NCBI RefSeq assembly: GCF_001931675.1
Contig: NZ_CP014839.1
Location: 558,001-622,000 of the forward strand
DNA length: 64,000 nucleotides
Source of the DNA: Pandoraea thiooxydans
Lineage (GTDB): Bacteria > Pseudomonadota > Gammaproteobacteria > Burkholderiales > Burkholderiaceae
Direction of reading: 5' to 3'
Below, in pieces: positions 62,650 through 64,000 of the stretch (its first letter is position 1; each line of letters opens with the position of its first letter). The notes beneath the pieces were generated by a model that worked only from the letters and a program-made list of their open reading frames with translations, made no database searches and was not told the origin of the DNA. Both the position numbers and the translations under genes were made by a program.

Positions 62650-63120
62650 ATGTCCTCAGACTCGACCGCCGTGGCGACGGTATTGCGACATCCCGTCAAC
62701 AATGAAGAAATTGCCGCCTGCTACCCCGCAATGCGCGAATTACGGCCTCACCTGAGCTCGCAGCAGGAATTCATGACGAGAGTGTCTCGTCAGTTCGAGC
62801 AGGGTTACCGCCTGTTGGCGGCCTGGCGCGGCAGCCACGCCGTGGCTTTGGCGGGCTACCGGTTGCAGGAAAACCTGGTGTACGGGCGCTTCCTCTATGT
62901 CGATGATCTCGTCGCCCTCGAGACCGAGCGCCGGGGCCGGCTCGGCCAGCGGCTGCTCGAAGCATTGGCTGACGAGGCGCGCGCGCAGGGCTGCGCGAAA
63001 CTGGTGCTGGACACTGCGCTCTCGAACGCCTTGGCGCAGCGGTTTTATTATCGGCAGGGGATGTTGGCCACTGCCATGCGATTTAATCTGGCACTGAATA
63101 AAGAGGTCCGCCCCGCATGA
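62650..63120 (+). CDS. GNAT family N-acetyltransferase
   Basis: 156 residues from ATG 62650 after TGGAGAA. The acetyl-CoA-binding motif A reads VDDLVALETERRGRLGQRLLEALADEARAQG (R/Q-x-x-G-x-G/A-type), followed by LVLDTALSNALAQRFYYRQGM (motif B). Acceptor unknown. It overlaps the azoreductase gene by four bases (ATGA), so they are one unit. A longer frame from 62485 has no family similarity. Confidence 0.85.
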   Translation: MSSDSTAVATVLRHPVNNEEIAACYPAMRELRPHLSSQQEFMTRVSRQFEQGYRLLAAWRGSHAVALAGYRLQENLVYGRFLYVDDLVALETERRGRLGQRLLEALADEARAQGCAKLVLDTALSNALAQRFYYRQGMLATAMRFNLALNKEVRPA

Positions 63121-63770
63121 AAAACATTCTGTACGTTGAATGCAGCCCGCGCGGTGAGGCGTCGCAAAGCGCGCGAGTCGCGCGCGCCTTGCTCGAGCAA
63201 TTGCAGCGGGCGGCACCGCACGCTCGCTTGGTCGAGCGCAATCTGAGCGTCGATCCGCCGCCATTTGTCGGCCATGCCTATGCCGAGGCAGTTCTGGCAC
63301 GTTCTGCGATGAGCAATCCCGAAGAAGTTGCGGCGTTTGACTATTCGGAAATGTTGATCTCCGAATTGGAGCAGACCGATTGCCTGGTGATTGGCACACC
63401 AATGCACAACTACACAGTACCGGCGGCACTCAAGGCGTGGATTGATCAAGTGGTGCGCATAGGCCGCACATTTCGCGGCACGCCGGCCGGCAAAGTCGGC
63501 TTATTGCCGGATCGGCCCGCATACGTCGTGGTGGCTGCCGGCGGCGATTACACTGGCGAGGCGGCTCGCCAACCGGATTTTCTGACTCCGTATTTACGTA
63601 GTATTCTGGCGACCATCGGCATAAGCCGGGTCGAGTTCATCGCGCTTGAGGGGCTGGCACGCCGGCCGCTGACGGAGGCCGAAGTGGAGCATCGGGCATG
63701 GTCGCTCCTGAATGGAGCGAGTGGCGATGGCGCCGAAACTCGATTGTCGGCAATGAACGCTGTCAGGTGA
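63117..63770 (+). CDS. azoR: FMN-dependent NADH:quinone/azo oxidoreductase
   Basis: 217 residues of the flavodoxin-like AzoR family. The FMN phosphate loop is at the N-terminus (ILYVECSPRGEASQSARVA), the isoalloxazine contact segment is GTPMHNYTVPAALKAWIDQVVRIGRTF (~95-120), and a Gly-rich AGGDYTGEAA loop follows at ~140. It reduces quinones and azo compounds by two electrons. Coupled to the GNAT gene. Confidence 0.9.
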   Translation: MKNILYVECSPRGEASQSARVARALLEQLQRAAPHARLVERNLSVDPPPFVGHAYAEAVLARSAMSNPEEVAAFDYSEMLISELEQTDCLVIGTPMHNYTVPAALKAWIDQVVRIGRTFRGTPAGKVGLLPDRPAYVVVAAGGDYTGEAARQPDFLTPYLRSILATIGISRVEFIALEGLARRPLTEAEVEHRAWSLLNGASGDGAETRLSAMNAVR

Positions 63771-64000
63771 GCATGGGCCGGCGCAATTTTTTAAAGTACC
63801 CGATTTAATCGATTTGTCTTCAATTGGAAATGGATTCCAACTTGATTCATCCATTTTTCAAATGGAAATAGAAAAATTCTTACATACTGATGAGTCGAAT
63901 TTAACGTTTTGAAACGAAATATCCAATTCGTTGCGACGCAAATGATGTCGGAAATATGAGAAAGGCAAGAATGATCTTATTGAATTCGACATTAAATTGA
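63771..64000. promoter_or_regulatory. AT-rich intergenic tail of the window
   Basis: The last 230 bases are strikingly AT-rich compared with the rest of the window and hold no supportable gene. The next gene's promoter probably begins here. Confidence 0.3.

Overview
The window is high-GC Gram-negative chromosomal DNA from the order Burkholderiales. The evidence is a Burkholderia-type trimeric porin, a DUF4148 secreted protein, a bo3 quinol oxidase operon, an RpfF/RpfR diffusible-signal pair and many LysR/GntR regulators. A Pandoraea- or Burkholderia-like chromosome is my best guess; the genus cannot be fixed by reading alone. I saw no rRNA, tRNA or CRISPR array.

Layout. (1) 0-2.1 kb: a truncated alpha/beta hydrolase and an HD-domain protein, opposite a GlxA-type AraC regulator. 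(2) 2.6-17.7 kb: an aromatic-acid catabolic block. A LysR gene faces a tight operon for the meta (4,5) cleavage pathway of protocatechuate or gallate (galD-ligJ-ligK-ligI-ligA-ligB). A second LysR gene faces a Rieske oxygenase, its reductase, a FadL-type channel, an aldehyde dehydrogenase and a GMC alcohol dehydrogenase. The block is flanked by two decayed mobile-element remnants that I recognise from frame-shifted reading: a DUF4224-like gene at about 2.6-2.7 kb and an IS3-family transposase at about 17.4-17.7 kb. (3) 17.9-21.8 kb: the lactate-oxidation operon lutA-lutC-lutB with a divergent GntR regulator and two matching operators. (4) 21.9-26.8 kb: a renalase-like flavoprotein, a MerR regulator plus folE, a small lipoprotein, a HugZ-like flavoprotein and a DUF4148 protein. 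(5) 26.9-33.5 kb: a cyclic-di-GMP and diffusible-signal hub (degenerate EAL-HDOD protein, rpfR, rpfF, GGDEF protein with a duplicated sensor). (6) 34.9-38.8 kb: cyoABCD. (7) 38.9-49.1 kb: a LysR-controlled cluster of CoA ligase, MHS transporter, thiolase plus DUF35 partner, two-subunit indolepyruvate-type ferredoxin oxidoreductase and a cyclase-family hydrolase. (8) 49.4-59.2 kb: two GntR-controlled sets: MFS transporter plus isocitrate-lyase-family enzyme, and amino-acid permease, class V and class I aminotransferases, porin and a divergent HpcH/HpaI aldolase. (9) 59.2-64 kb: a stand-alone class B penicillin-binding protein, an aromatic/aspartate aminotransferase, a GNAT protein and an azoreductase.

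The most interesting signals are these. The meta-cleavage operon has the lactonase LigI but no LigC, which fits a gallate/O-methylgallate route. One palindromic element is shared by the two LysR promoters of the block. A heptamer tandem repeat lies just before the aldehyde dehydrogenase gene. The 39.9-49.1 kb cluster combines enzymes for 2-oxoacid oxidation, CoA activation and thiolysis in a way that I cannot match to a characterised pathway. The GntR gene at 49.4 kb has paired operators and looks leaderless.
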